Shown here piece by piece: positions 25,812 to 34,958 of a DNA stretch of 64,000 nucleotides; the first letter of the stretch is position 1; each line of letters begins with the position of its first letter. The stretch comes from Bradyrhizobium algeriense (GTDB lineage: Bacteria > Pseudomonadota > Alphaproteobacteria > Rhizobiales > Xanthobacteraceae). The stretch lies in assembly GCF_036924595.1 (NCBI RefSeq), contig NZ_JAZHRV010000001.1, forward strand, positions 3,782,001-3,846,000, given 5' to 3'. The notes below the pieces were generated by a model that was not told the DNA's origin, did not search any database, and saw only the letters and a list, made by a program, of their open reading frames with translations. The translations under genes were made by a program, and so were the position numbers.

Positions 25812-26957
25812 TCAGGCCGCGGCGATAGCGCCCTGAAGCTGGTCGCGAACCCTGGTCCCGATCGCCCGGTAAATCGCGGCATGCGGGCCGTCCGGTTCGC
25901 TCGCCACCACCGGGTTACCGTCATCGGAGGTGGTCCGGATCGACATGTGCAGCGGGATCTCGCCCAGGAACGGGACGCCCAGCCGTTCCGCTTCATGCCG
26001 CGCGCCGCCATGACCGAAAATGTCCGAGCGCGTGCCGCATTCGGGGCACTGGAAGTAGCTCATGTTCTCGACGATGCCGAGCACCGGCACGTTGACCTTC
26101 CTGAACATCGCGAGCCCTCTGCGCGCGTCGATCAGCGAGAGATCCTGCGGGGTCGAGATGATCACCGCTCCCTTCAGCGGCACATTCTGCGCCAGCGTCA
26201 ATTGCGCATCGCCGGTGCCGGGCGGCATGTCGACGACCAGAATATCGAGCGTACCCCACGCCACGTCGCGCAGCATCTGGGTGATCGCCGACATCACCAT
26301 CGGCCCGCGCCAGATCATCGCGGTGTTTTCCTCGACCAGAAAACCGATCGACATGATGGAAAGCCCGAAACGCTGGATCGGAATCATCTTCCTGTTGTCA
26401 TCGAGTTGCGGCTTCTCATTGATGCCGGTCAGCCGCGGCACCGATGGGCCGTAAATGTCGGCGTCGAGCAGGCCGACGCGCAGGCCCAGGTCGCGCAGAC
26501 CCAGCGCCAGGTTGAGCGCGGTGGTCGACTTTCCGACGCCGCCCTTGCCCGAGGCCACCGCGATAACCGCGGCAACGCCCGGTATCTCCGCCTGTTTCGA
26601 CATCGGCGACGCCGCGCCTTGCGGCGGGCGATGCGCGGCGACCGGTTGCACGCCGGGAGAATGTGAATGCGCATGGCGATGCGGCGCAGGTGCTGCAGAT
26701 GGCGAGCCGGGCTTGCGCTCGGCCGTCAGCGCGATCATCGCCGCGGTGACGCCGGGAATCGCGCGCACGGCGGCCTCGGCCTGCGCGCGCACGCTTTCCC
26801 AGACGCGGGCCTCCGCGGCGTCGACGTTGATGGAGAAGAACACCTTGCCGTCGGTGACCGAGATCGCCGACAGCACGTTGGCATTGGTCAAGGGCACGCC
26901 GCGCGGCGACACCACTCCGCCAAGGGAATCGAGAACCTGTTGCTGCGTAACGCTCAC
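25812..26957 (-). CDS. apbC: Iron-sulfur cluster carrier protein ApbC/Mrp
   Basis: P-loop ATPase that carries and delivers Fe-S clusters in the cytosol. It starts at GTG (reading MSVTQQQVLDSLGG), eight bases after AGGAG; the frame is open further upstream into the intergenic repeat but has no ribosome site there. 381 residues. The N-terminal DUF59/MIP18-like domain (about 1-95) is followed by a Pro/His-rich linker (HRHAHSHSPG) and the MinD-type ATPase with deviant Walker A GKGGVGKSTTALNLALGL. The cluster-binding CxxC is FQCPECGT. The length is typical for alphaproteobacterial forms. Confidence 0.95.
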   Translation of the reverse strand: MSVTQQQVLDSLGGVVSPRGVPLTNANVLSAISVTDGKVFFSINVDAAEARVWESVRAQAEAAVRAIPGVTAAMIALTAERKPGSPSAAPAPHRHAHSHSPGVQPVAAHRPPQGAASPMSKQAEIPGVAAVIAVASGKGGVGKSTTALNLALGLRDLGLRVGLLDADIYGPSVPRLTGINEKPQLDDNRKMIPIQRFGLSIMSIGFLVEENTAMIWRGPMVMSAITQMLRDVAWGTLDILVVDMPPGTGDAQLTLAQNVPLKGAVIISTPQDLSLIDARRGLAMFRKVNVPVLGIVENMSYFQCPECGTRSDIFGHGGARHEAERLGVPFLGEIPLHMSIRTTSDDGNPVVASEPDGPHAAIYRAIGTRVRDQLQGAIAAA

Positions 26958-27039
26958 TCGCGCATCTCCTGAAGCCCTTTCGGTCCTGAGTGAGAACCGG
27001 GCTCTACTCTCTTGTATCGACGCGCTTTTTCTTGACGCG

Positions 27040-27219
27040 ACCCGACCCGCCTTGGAGCACATCCGAAAAGTGGGCCTCGTTCCAAAACGCCAGAGCGCGA
27101 TGATATTTCTTCGAAACATCATCCCGCTCTATCTCTTTGATTTGAGCATGATCTCCGCGCAAACGCGTTCCGCGTTTGTCGCGAGGGAAAACCGGTCCCC
27201 ACTTTTCCGGATCATGCTC
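27040..27219. repeat. Dispersed Rhizobiales intergenic palindrome
   Basis: The ends are complementary: GAGCACATCCGAAAAGTGGG near 27055 and CCCCACTTTTCCGGATCATG near 27197. The middle contains TTTGAGCATGATCTCCGCGC and AACGCGTTCCGCGTTTGTCG, wording I recognise from many intergenic sites in Bradyrhizobium, Rhodopseudomonas and relatives. It is non-coding, although an open frame crosses it on the minus strand. Confidence 0.75.
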
Positions 27220-27258
27220 TAGTCCGATGCGACCCATAGAGCGGTTCAGCGCAAAAGG

Positions 27259-27693
27259 CTACCTCGCTCCCACATCATCCCGCCGCTCGGCAGGGGCTGC
27301 GGCCGTCTCCTTGGCGGCCTCATAGTTCAGTTCGATCATGACGCCGTTGGGGTCATTGACGAAGATCTGCCAGAGGTCACCGCCCGGCACCTGCCGGGAG
27401 TCATATGCCATGCCCTTCGCTTCCAGCCGCCGCTTCATGCCGTCGAAGCCGTAGCTGGCAAACGCGACATGGTGGACGACGCCGGAATCCGGCTTCTGCG
27501 GTTCCTCGGTCCTGGAGATATCGACGAGGTGCACCACCGCCTTGCCCTCGCTGTACATCCACGCCCCGGGGAAAGCAAAGTTCGGCCGGGCGCCCTTTTC
27601 CAGGCCCAGAATGTCCTCATAGAACCGGACCGTATCGGCAAGGTTGCGGGTCCGGATATTGAAATGGTCGAGCACGCCCACGCTGACGCCCAT
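27259..27693 (-). CDS. VOC (glyoxalase/dioxygenase-fold) family protein
   Basis: 144 residues forming one paired-beta-alpha VOC domain. It begins VLDHFNIRTRNLADTVRFYE, with the metal-ligand His near residue 10, and DILGLEKGARPNF follows. A second His is in VVHLVDISR, a third in GVVHHVAFASYGFDGM and the closing Glu in PNGVMIELNYE, so a full metal site is available. Members include glyoxalases, extradiol dioxygenases and resistance proteins; the reaction cannot be assigned. It diverges from the reductase gene at 27868. Confidence 0.85.
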   Translation of the reverse strand: MGVSVGVLDHFNIRTRNLADTVRFYEDILGLEKGARPNFAFPGAWMYSEGKAVVHLVDISRTEEPQKPDSGVVHHVAFASYGFDGMKRRLEAKGMAYDSRQVPGGDLWQIFVNDPNGVMIELNYEAAKETAAAPAERRDDVGAR

Positions 27694-27867
27694 GCGATGT
27701 CACTCCCTTTTTTGTGAAGTTCTTGAGACCGCTATCCTAGCACAAATCCGGCCCCGCCCGCCAAACGAAGGCGTTGCCCTGCCCTGCGCAGCTTGTATGG
27801 TGCGGCTCCCTCAAGAACACCCGTCCGGCCAGCCCAATGTCGCCGGCAAAACTTCAAGGTAACACAC

Positions 27868-28740
27868 ATGGCTAAAGTCGCTTTTCTCGGTCTCGGCGTC
27901 ATGGGTTTCCCCATGGCAGGACATCTGGTGAAAAAAGGCGGCCACGAGGTGACCGTGTACAACCGGACCGGCGCCAAGGCTGCGGAATGGGCGGACAAAT
28001 TCGGCGGGCGCACGGCGCCGACGCCGAGGGCCGCGGCCGATGGCCAGGATTTCGTGATGTGCTGCGTCGGCAACGACAATGACCTGCGTGCGGTCACGAT
28101 CGGTACCGACGGCGCCTTCGCCGGCATGAAAAAGGGTGCTGTCTTCGTCGACCACACCACCGCCTCCGCCGAGGTTGCCCGCGAGCTCGACGCCGCCGCC
28201 ACCAAGGCCGGCTTCAAGTTCATCGACGCGCCGGTATCCGGCGGCCAGGCCGGTGCGGAAAACGGCGTGCTGACGGTGATGTGCGGCGGCAAGGAAGATG
28301 CCTATGCCGCGGCCGAGCCGATCATCGCCGGCTCCTACGCCAGGATGTGCAAACTTCTCGGGCCCGCCGGCGCCGGCCAGCTCACCAAGATGGTCAACCA
28401 GATCTGCATCGCGGGTCTGGTCCAGGGCCTGTCCGAGGGCCTTCATTTCGCAAAGAAGTCGGGGCTCGACGTTGCGGCCGTGGTCGAGACCATCTCCAAG
28501 GGCGCGGCGCAGTCGTGGCAGATGGAGAACCGCTACAAAGCGATGAACGAGGGCAAGTTCGATTTCGGCTTTGCGGTCGAATGGATGCGCAAGGACCTCT
28601 CGATCTGCATCGCCGAGGCCCGCCGCAACGGCGCCAACCTGCCGGTGACCGCTTTGGTCGATCAGTTCTACGCTGAGGTCGAGAAGATGGGCGGCAAGCG
28701 CTGGGATACGTCGAGCCTGATGGCCCGGCTGGAGCGGTGA
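27868..28740 (+). CDS. NAD(P)-dependent beta-hydroxyacid dehydrogenase
   Basis: 290 residues from the ATG giving MAKVAFLGLGVMGFPMAG; 25 upstream in-frame codons are excluded because the nucleotide-binding strand begins here. The cofactor loop GLGVMGFPMAGHLVKKG, the substrate-binding DAPVSGGQAGAENGVLTVMCGG (near residue 120) and the catalytic Lys in GAGQLTKMVNQI (near 172) mark the 3-hydroxyisobutyrate dehydrogenase/tartronate semialdehyde reductase family. YNRTGAKA after strand 2 (Arg) suggests NADP. The exact hydroxyacid is not resolved. Confidence 0.9.
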   Translation: MAKVAFLGLGVMGFPMAGHLVKKGGHEVTVYNRTGAKAAEWADKFGGRTAPTPRAAADGQDFVMCCVGNDNDLRAVTIGTDGAFAGMKKGAVFVDHTTASAEVARELDAAATKAGFKFIDAPVSGGQAGAENGVLTVMCGGKEDAYAAAEPIIAGSYARMCKLLGPAGAGQLTKMVNQICIAGLVQGLSEGLHFAKKSGLDVAAVVETISKGAAQSWQMENRYKAMNEGKFDFGFAVEWMRKDLSICIAEARRNGANLPVTALVDQFYAEVEKMGGKRWDTSSLMARLER

Positions 28741-28772
28741 GTTAAAAAAGCCGGTTAAGATCCGATATCAGG

Positions 28773-28801
28773 CCCCGCTTCTTGTCCCCTCAGAAGCGGG
28801 G
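28773..28801 (+). terminator. Hairpin after the dehydrogenase gene
   Basis: CCCCGCTTCT (28773-28782) pairs with AGAAGCGGGG (28792-28801) over a 9-base loop, about 33 bases after the stop. Only TT follows the stem, so termination may be weak. Confidence 0.5.
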
Positions 28802-28825
28802 TTCCACATGGGGAACAGGTTAATT

Positions 28826-28841
28826 TTAACTTCCCGTTAAC
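28826..28841 (+). promoter_or_regulatory. CtrA box
   Basis: TTAA-CTTCCCG-TTAAC, an exact TTAA-N7-TTAAC match, 100 bases before the histidine kinase start. A near match with an 8-base spacer (TTAA at 28858, TTAA at 28870) follows. Two half-turn-spaced sites before a PleC/DivJ-like kinase fit direct CtrA control. Confidence 0.65.
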
Positions 28842-28905
28842 GGAAATTTTTAGCTCTTTAAGTCATCGCTTAATGATTTAGGGCCACAGATAGACAATGC
28901 AAAAA

Positions 28906-28924
28906 GCCCGCGCGTTCGCGGGCA
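28906..28924 (-). terminator. GC-rich hairpin with minus-strand T-run
   Basis: GCCCGCG and CGCGGGC pair over a CGTT-type loop. On the minus strand the stem is followed by TTTTT, the form of an intrinsic terminator, yet no minus-strand gene leads into it. It could instead act in the 5' leader of the kinase mRNA. Confidence 0.4.
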
Positions 28925-28940
28925 GGATTTGTGTTGTTTG

Positions 28941-30539
28941 ATGAGTAACCCCGCAGAAAAGCCCGAGGTCGTGCAGCTTCCGGCAGAAGCGCCGGTGGCA
29001 CCGCCGGTCAACACCCGGCGCGTGGCGGCGCAGCGGGTGCGCGAGGCGCGGGATCGGTTAACGTCATCAAGCGGCACCCGCCCGGCCTTCGATACCGAAT
29101 TGCTCCGGCAATACGCCCAGACCCGGGTATCGGCCTCCTTTGTCGTCATGCTGCTGGTGGTTGCGACCGGCGTGCTGTTCGGCCTCTGGAAGGCCGTCGT
29201 GCCGGCCGCGGTCTGGACCGTCGGCATGCTCTGCATCCATGCCGCCATTATCCGCAATTGCTGGCGCTTCCTCGGCGAGCAGCCCTCGCTCGCCGCCACG
29301 CGCAGGTGGCAAACCCGGTTCGTGCTGCTCGACCTGCTCTACGGCCTGAGCTGGACGGCGATCCTGCTGCATCCGGCCGGCCTCGACGTCGTCTCGAACA
29401 CGATGATGATGTTCCTGATGCTGCTGGTGATCGCGGTGTCGAGCATGCTGGCGGCAACGCTCCCCATCGCGGCGATGGCCGCGACCGCGCCGGTGACGGC
29501 GGCGATCGCGCTCAATTTCATCATGGGCGGAACCTTCGACAATTACGCGCTCGCGCTGCTTGCGGTCGCCGCCGAAGCCTATTTTGCCCTGCTCGCCCAT
29601 CAGCTCCATTCGACGACGCTGGCGACCCTGGAAGCGCGCGCCGAAAAGGACGCGCTGATCGGCGAACTCGAACAGGCCAAGGCGATCTCGGACGAAGCGC
29701 GGCACCGCGCCGAATCCGCCAACGTCGCCAAGTCGCGCTTTCTGGCCCAGATGAGCCACGAGTTGCGCACGCCGCTGAACGCGATCCTCGGCTTCTCCGA
29801 AGTGATGAAGAGCGAAATCTTTGGCGCGCATACGGTGGCGGTGTACAAGGAATATTCCGCCGACATCCATAATTCGGGCGTTCACCTGCTCAATCTCATC
29901 AACGAGATTCTCGATCTGTCACGGATCGAGGCCGGCCGCTATGAGCTGAACGAGGAAGCGGTGTCGCTGGTGCACGTCGTTGCCGACTGCCACCATCTGT
30001 TGAAGCTGCGCGCGACCAGCCGCGGCATCACCATCCACGAGGTGTTCGAGCACGGCATGCCCCGGATCTGGGGCGACGAACGCGCCACGCGCCAGGTCGT
30101 GCTCAATTTGTTGTCCAATTCGATCAAGTTCACCCCGCAGGGGGGCGATATCTGGCTCAAGGTCGGCTGGACCGCTTCCGGCGGGCAATATCTCAGCGTC
30201 AAGGACACCGGCTCCGGCATTGCCGAGGATGAGATTCCGGTCGTGCTGGCCTCGTTCGGCCAGGGCTCCAACTCGATCAAATCGGCCGAACAGGGCGCGG
30301 GGCTGGGCCTTCCGATCGCAAAGAGCCTGATCGACATGCATGGCGGTACCTTCACGCTGAAATCGAAGCTGCGCATCGGCACCGAAGTCATCGTCACCTT
30401 CCCGCCGGAGCGCGTGATGAGTGCGCTGGCGCCGATGGCCGAGGAGGCCCCGCCCCTGCAGCCCGATCCCACCTTCACAGCCGACGACAAACGGCGGACG
30501 CGTCACAAACCGATCATGAGTGCAGGAACCGGCTTGTAA
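28941..30539 (+). CDS. PleC/DivJ-like sensor histidine kinase
   Basis: 532 residues from the ATG giving MSNPAEKPEVVQLP. A cytosolic head of about 60 residues precedes about six membrane helices (about 65-215, e.g. SFVVMLLVVATGVLFGLW and MMMFLMLLVIAVSSMLA). A short coiled coil leads to the H-box FLAQMSHELRTPLNAILGF, the N-box QVVLNLLSNSIKFTP, the G1 box KDTGSGIAEDE and the G2 box GAGLGLPIAKSL. The sequence after the His (EIFGAHTVAVYKEYSADIH, HLLNLINEILDLSRIEAG) is that of the PleC/DivJ/PdhS group, which phosphorylates DivK/PleD in the CtrA pathway. No receiver domain is attached. The upstream CtrA boxes support a cell-cycle role. Confidence 0.9.
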   Translation: MSNPAEKPEVVQLPAEAPVAPPVNTRRVAAQRVREARDRLTSSSGTRPAFDTELLRQYAQTRVSASFVVMLLVVATGVLFGLWKAVVPAAVWTVGMLCIHAAIIRNCWRFLGEQPSLAATRRWQTRFVLLDLLYGLSWTAILLHPAGLDVVSNTMMMFLMLLVIAVSSMLAATLPIAAMAATAPVTAAIALNFIMGGTFDNYALALLAVAAEAYFALLAHQLHSTTLATLEARAEKDALIGELEQAKAISDEARHRAESANVAKSRFLAQMSHELRTPLNAILGFSEVMKSEIFGAHTVAVYKEYSADIHNSGVHLLNLINEILDLSRIEAGRYELNEEAVSLVHVVADCHHLLKLRATSRGITIHEVFEHGMPRIWGDERATRQVVLNLLSNSIKFTPQGGDIWLKVGWTASGGQYLSVKDTGSGIAEDEIPVVLASFGQGSNSIKSAEQGAGLGLPIAKSLIDMHGGTFTLKSKLRIGTEVIVTFPPERVMSALAPMAEEAPPLQPDPTFTADDKRRTRHKPIMSAGTGL

Positions 30540-30595
30540 CCGGGTTGTAGCTGGAGCGCTTGCGCAAGTGACGCAAACCATTTCACTATCGATAA

Positions 30596-30799
30596 ATGAG
30601 CAAAGAAACGCCGTGTATCGCAGTCTGTATGATGGACCCCAAAACCAAACTCTGCTTCGGCTGCGGACGAACGCTGCCGGAGATCGCGCGCTGGCACCGC
30701 ATGGAGAGCGCGGAGCGATTAGCCGTGATGGAAGGGCTTGCGACGCGCATGGCGGAAGCCGGCCTCGTGCAGATGCCGCCGCGCCCCGAGCGCGGCTGA
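30596..30799 (+). CDS. DUF1289 small cysteine-rich protein
   Basis: 67 residues with four conserved cysteines in TPCIAVCMMDPKTKLCFGCG, followed by RTLPEIARWHRMESAER: the DUF1289 signature, thought to bind iron or zinc. The ATG overlaps the region just after the kinase. The next gene, a membrane-anchored aspartic protease, starts 40 bases after its stop; the two are commonly adjacent in Rhizobiales. Function is unknown. Confidence 0.9.
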   Translation: MSKETPCIAVCMMDPKTKLCFGCGRTLPEIARWHRMESAERLAVMEGLATRMAEAGLVQMPPRPERG

Positions 30800-30839
30800 T
30801 TCCAGGACGAATCTTGGGACCAACCGGCGGAGGCGCGCT

Positions 30840-31391
30840 GTGATCCGTGTCATGCTCGTTCTGGCGATGCTCGCCGCCACCGCCGGCGCCGTCGTCGCCT
30901 ATGGCGATCCGAACCAGATCGCGCGCGCCAGCAACTCGGTCACGAAGATGCTGCGGCAACGCAGCCTGGAGCCGGCGCCCGCCGTGCAGATCGCGCGCGG
31001 CAAGGCCGGCGAATTCGCGCTGCATGCCAAGATCAACGGCGTCAAGGCGCCGATGGTGATCGACACCGGCGCGACGTCGGTGGTGCTGACCTGGGAGACG
31101 GCGAAGGCGATCGGCCTGCCGATCGAGATGCTCGAATACAATGTCGACGTCGAAACTGCCGGCGGTCACACCAAGGCGGCGCGGCTGACGCTCGATCGCC
31201 TTGCGGTAGGTCAGCTCGTCGAGAAATCAGTTCCGGCGCTGGTGGTGCCGCGCGGGCAGATGAAGACCAACCTGCTCGGCATGAGCTTTCTCGATCGCCT
31301 GGAAAGCTGGGGCGTGCAGGCCGACAAGGTGATGCTGCACGGCTATCCCGACGTTGCAGGCAGGAGCAAGCGCCGCGCGGCGGCGAACTAG
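30840..31391 (+). CDS. TIGR02281-family retropepsin-like aspartic protease
   Basis: 183 residues from a GTG start (GTG ATC CGT GTC ATG) with GGAGG five bases upstream; longer frames overlap the DUF1289 gene. A single N-terminal hydrophobic helix (MLVLAMLAATAGAVVAYG) anchors or exports the protein. The protease domain contains the active-site triplet MVIDTGATSVVLTWETA and the flap-side strand LGMSFLDRLESWGVQ, as in retropepsin-like clan AA enzymes that act as homodimers in the periplasm. Its substrates are not known. Confidence 0.9.
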   Translation: MIRVMLVLAMLAATAGAVVAYGDPNQIARASNSVTKMLRQRSLEPAPAVQIARGKAGEFALHAKINGVKAPMVIDTGATSVVLTWETAKAIGLPIEMLEYNVDVETAGGHTKAARLTLDRLAVGQLVEKSVPALVVPRGQMKTNLLGMSFLDRLESWGVQADKVMLHGYPDVAGRSKRRAAAN

Positions 31392-31577
31392 GGCGCGCAC
31401 TTATACGTTGATGATGTCCGCTTAGCATCCAAGAAGCGACGCAGGCATGCCGATTCAACGCGATCGGCCAGAAGCTGCTCTTCCCTTGCAATCAGCTCGT
31501 GGTGTTTCCCGGTGCGGTCCCGGCCATTCTGCAGTAGGCTTAAGCACCTGGTGCTCTGAGTGAGCCGGGAGGCGCCC

Positions 31578-34500
31578 ATGGACGTCGCGGCTTGGCTGTG
31601 TGGTCTGGGGCTGGGACAGTACGAACAGGCGTTCCGGGAGAACGACATCGACGCCGAGGTCCTCATGGACCTTACGGCTGAGGATCTGATCGGGCTCGGC
31701 GTCGCCTCGATCGGCCATCGCCGCAAACTGCTCGCCGCCATTGCCGCCCTGCGCGCCAGCTCAATTTCGGCGACCACCCCTGCCGCAGCCGCACGCGACA
31801 CTGTCCCCGGAAAGACTCCCGAGGCGGAGCGTCGCCAGCTCACCGTGATGTTTGTGGATCTGGTCGACTCGACCGCGCTCGCGGCGCGGCTCGATCCGGA
31901 GGAAATGGCCGAAGTCCTGCGGAGCTACCAGAGCGCAGTGGCGGGCGCGATCGCGCGATTCGAAGGGCACGTGGCGAAGTACATGGGAGATGGTGTGCTG
32001 GCCTATTTCGGCTATCCCCGCGCCCACGAGAATGAGGCCGAGCGCGCGGTGCGGGCCGGGCTCGCCGCGGCCGCGGCGGTGCGCCGCCTGGGGTCGGCGC
32101 ATGGCGAGGCGCTGGCGGCCCGTGTCGGCATCGCGACCGGCCCGGTGGTTGTCGGCGAATTGATCGGCGAAGGTGCCGCGCGCGAGCAGACGGTGGTCGG
32201 CGACACGCCGAACCTCGCGGCGCGGCTGCAAACCTTGGCCGAGCCGGGCACGGTGGTGATCTCCGCCCGCACCCGGGAGCTCATTGGCGGGCTGTTCGAG
32301 CTCGCCGAGCTCGGCATGCAGATCTTGAAGGGATTTCCCGTTCCGGTGCGGCCGTGGCGCGTGGTTGGGGAGGGCAGCGCCGAGAGCCGGTTCGAGGCGT
32401 TGCACGGCGCCGGCCTAACGCCGCTGGTCGGTCGCGAGAATGAGATCGGCCTGCTGCTCGAGCACTGGGAGCGAGCCAAGGAGGGTGAGGGCCAGGTGGT
32501 GCTGCTGGCGGGCGAGCCTGGCATCGGCAAGTCGCGCCTCGTGCGGGCGCTGCGCGGGCGACTTGAGGATGAGCCGCATACCGCCCTGAGCCACTACTGC
32601 TCACCGCACCATCAGACCAGCCCGCTTTATCCGGTGATCGGGCTTTTGGAGCGGGCGGCGGGCTTCGCCGCGGACGATCCTGCCGCAACGAGGCTCGACA
32701 AGCTCGAGGCGCTGCTTGCGCTCTCGAGCGATGATGTCACTGCGGTGGCCCCGCTGCTCGCGGCATTGCTGTCGCTCGAGACGGCTGCGCGCTACGGGCC
32801 GCTCGACATGAGCCCGCATCGGCAGAAGGAGCGGACGCTCGAGGAACTGGTCAATCAGGTGCTGGGCCTCGCGACGCGCCGGCCCGTCCTCGCCCTGTAC
32901 GAGGACGTGCACTGGGCCGACCCGACCTCGCTCGAGCTGCTCGATCTCCTGGTCGACCGGGTGCAAGGCGCCCCCGTGCTCGTTCTCATCACCTTCCGGC
33001 CCGAGTTCGAGCCGCCCTGGACGCGCCATGCCCATGTCGCCGCGCTAACCCTCAGCCGGTTGAGCCGCCGGCAGGGTGCGGCCATGGTCACGCGGCTGAG
33101 CGGCGGCAAAGCACTGCCACCTCCGGTGCTCGACCAGATCGTCGCCAAGACGGACGGCGTGCCCCTGTTCGTCGAGGAGCTGACGCGCACCGTGCTGGAG
33201 GCCAATCTGCTCCGCGATGAGGGCGACCACTACGCGCTCGCGGGGCCGCTGCCGCCGATGGCGATCCCCACCACGCTGCAGGAGTCGCTGCTGGCGCGGC
33301 TCGATCGGCTGGCCCCGGCCCGGGAGGTCGCCCAGGTGGCGGCCGCGATTGGCCGGGAATTCTCGCACGAACTGCTGGCGATGACCGCGGCGCTGCCGGA
33401 GAGCGACCTGCAGGCGGCGTTGGACGACCTCGTCGGCTCGGGCCTGGTGTTCCGCCGCGGGACGCCGCCTCAGGCGACCTACAGCTTCAAGCATGCGCTC
33501 GTGCAGGACGCCGCCTATGCGACCCTGGTGCGCGCCAAGCGGCAACGCTTGCACGCCCGGATCGCCGCCGCGATCGAGCAGCATTTTCCGGAGACCGTGC
33601 AGGCGCAGCCCGAGCTTCTGGCCCACCATTACATGGAGGCGGGGCTGGTCGAACCGGCGATCGACTATTGGCTGAGGGCGGGACAAACAGAGATCGCGCG
33701 CTCGGCCACCGCAGAGGCGATCACGCAACTGAGCAAAGGGCTCGAGCTGATCGCTGCTCTCCCCGACGACGCCACACGATCGCGGCGGGAGCTCGAACTG
33801 CAAGTCGCACTCGGTGTCGCCCTGATGGCTGCGAAGGGCTGGGCCGCACCGGAGGTCGGGCGGGCCAACGCACGGGCCCGAGACTTGTGCGAGCGCCTCG
33901 GCGATACGTCGCGGCTCTTCCCTGTTCTCTACGGGGAGTGGGTTTTTCACGTCGTGAGGGCGGAGCTCGAGGCCGGTCGAACTGCAGGCGAGGATTTACT
34001 CCGCCGGGCCCAGGAACAGAACGATGCCGCCGCCGAAACCATCGGCAACCGCATCGTCGGAACCGCTGAGTTGCTTCGCGGCGAGTTAGTGGCTGCTCGC
34101 GGCCATCTGGAGCGGACGCTCGCTCTCTACGATCCGGCCGCCCATCGGTCGCTTGCCTTCCTGTTCGCGCAGGATCCAAGCGTGGCGGGACTGTCCGTTC
34201 TGTCCTGGGGACTGTTCGCCCTCGGCTATCCCGAACAGGCCCAGGCGAGGAGCGAAGAGGCACTGACAGACGCGAAGGCGTTGTCCCACCGCAACACCCT
34301 CGGCTATGCCCTGCTTTACGGCTGCATCCTGTCGCAGCTCCGCCAGGACCACGACGAGGCCCGAGATCGGGCGAATGCGCTGATCGCGCTTGCAGCCGAG
34401 CAGGACTCCCCACACTTCCTCGGAGCCGGCATCGTCGTTCGCGGCTGGACGCTGGGCGAGGCTGGGGATTTTGGGGCTGGTATCGCGCAGATCCGAGAGG

Positions 34501-34958
34501 GACTTGCGATGTGGCAGGCCACCGGAGCGGGCTTCCTGGTCCCCTATTTCCGAAGCCTGCTTGCTGAGCTCCACGGCCGGTCCGGCGCAGTGAACGAGGG
34601 CTTGGATCTTGTTGGCGAAGCGCTGGACCGAGCGGAAGAAACCGGCGAGCGGTGGTTCGAGGCCGAACTCCATCGGATGATGGGCGAGCTGATGCTGCGG
34701 CTTCCGAAGGCCGATCCGACCGCCATGGAGGCACGGTTCGGGCATGCGGCTGCGGCCGCGCGCCAGCAAGGCGCCAAGCTGTGGGAGTTGCGCGCGGCGA
34801 CAAGCCTTGCACGACTTTGGACACAACAGGGTCGACGCGGCGAGGCTCACGACCTGCTCGCCCCGCTCCATCGCCAGTTCACTGAGGGCTTTGAGACACC
34901 AGATCTGCAGGCTGCCAGCGCAATACTTCGAGAGACCACTGTCGCCAGCCACAAGTGA
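31578..34958 (+). CDS. SAM domain-adenylate/guanylate cyclase-ATPase-TPR regulator
   Basis: 1126 residues from the ATG (MDVAAWLCGLGLGQYEQAF), which has GGGAGG just upstream; an in-frame GTG lies six codons before. Domain order: SAM (1-58); class III cyclase (about 85-270) with both metal Asp residues (FVDLVDSTA, KYMGDGVLAYFG) and the transition-state Asn/Arg (DTPNLAARLQ), so catalysis looks possible; AAA ATPase (about 285-560) with Walker A GEPGIGKSRLV and Walker B LALYEDVHWADP; then helical TPR-like repeats to the end. Such proteins make cyclic nucleotide in response to an unknown signal sensed by the ATPase/TPR part. Transcribed alone. Confidence 0.93.
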   Translation: MDVAAWLCGLGLGQYEQAFRENDIDAEVLMDLTAEDLIGLGVASIGHRRKLLAAIAALRASSISATTPAAAARDTVPGKTPEAERRQLTVMFVDLVDSTALAARLDPEEMAEVLRSYQSAVAGAIARFEGHVAKYMGDGVLAYFGYPRAHENEAERAVRAGLAAAAAVRRLGSAHGEALAARVGIATGPVVVGELIGEGAAREQTVVGDTPNLAARLQTLAEPGTVVISARTRELIGGLFELAELGMQILKGFPVPVRPWRVVGEGSAESRFEALHGAGLTPLVGRENEIGLLLEHWERAKEGEGQVVLLAGEPGIGKSRLVRALRGRLEDEPHTALSHYCSPHHQTSPLYPVIGLLERAAGFAADDPAATRLDKLEALLALSSDDVTAVAPLLAALLSLETAARYGPLDMSPHRQKERTLEELVNQVLGLATRRPVLALYEDVHWADPTSLELLDLLVDRVQGAPVLVLITFRPEFEPPWTRHAHVAALTLSRLSRRQGAAMVTRLSGGKALPPPVLDQIVAKTDGVPLFVEELTRTVLEANLLRDEGDHYALAGPLPPMAIPTTLQESLLARLDRLAPAREVAQVAAAIGREFSHELLAMTAALPESDLQAALDDLVGSGLVFRRGTPPQATYSFKHALVQDAAYATLVRAKRQRLHARIAAAIEQHFPETVQAQPELLAHHYMEAGLVEPAIDYWLRAGQTEIARSATAEAITQLSKGLELIAALPDDATRSRRELELQVALGVALMAAKGWAAPEVGRANARARDLCERLGDTSRLFPVLYGEWVFHVVRAELEAGRTAGEDLLRRAQEQNDAAAETIGNRIVGTAELLRGELVAARGHLERTLALYDPAAHRSLAFLFAQDPSVAGLSVLSWGLFALGYPEQAQARSEEALTDAKALSHRNTLGYALLYGCILSQLRQDHDEARDRANALIALAAEQDSPHFLGAGIVVRGWTLGEAGDFGAGIAQIREGLAMWQATGAGFLVPYFRSLLAELHGRSGAVNEGLDLVGEALDRAEETGERWFEAELHRMMGELMLRLPKADPTAMEARFGHAAAAARQQGAKLWELRAATSLARLWTQQGRRGEAHDLLAPLHRQFTEGFETPDLQAASAILRETTVASHK

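Noticed and set aside
33721..34824. 367-residue minus-strand frame opposite the cyclase/TPR gene
   Set aside because: Arg/Pro/Ser-rich shadow of a secure coding region.
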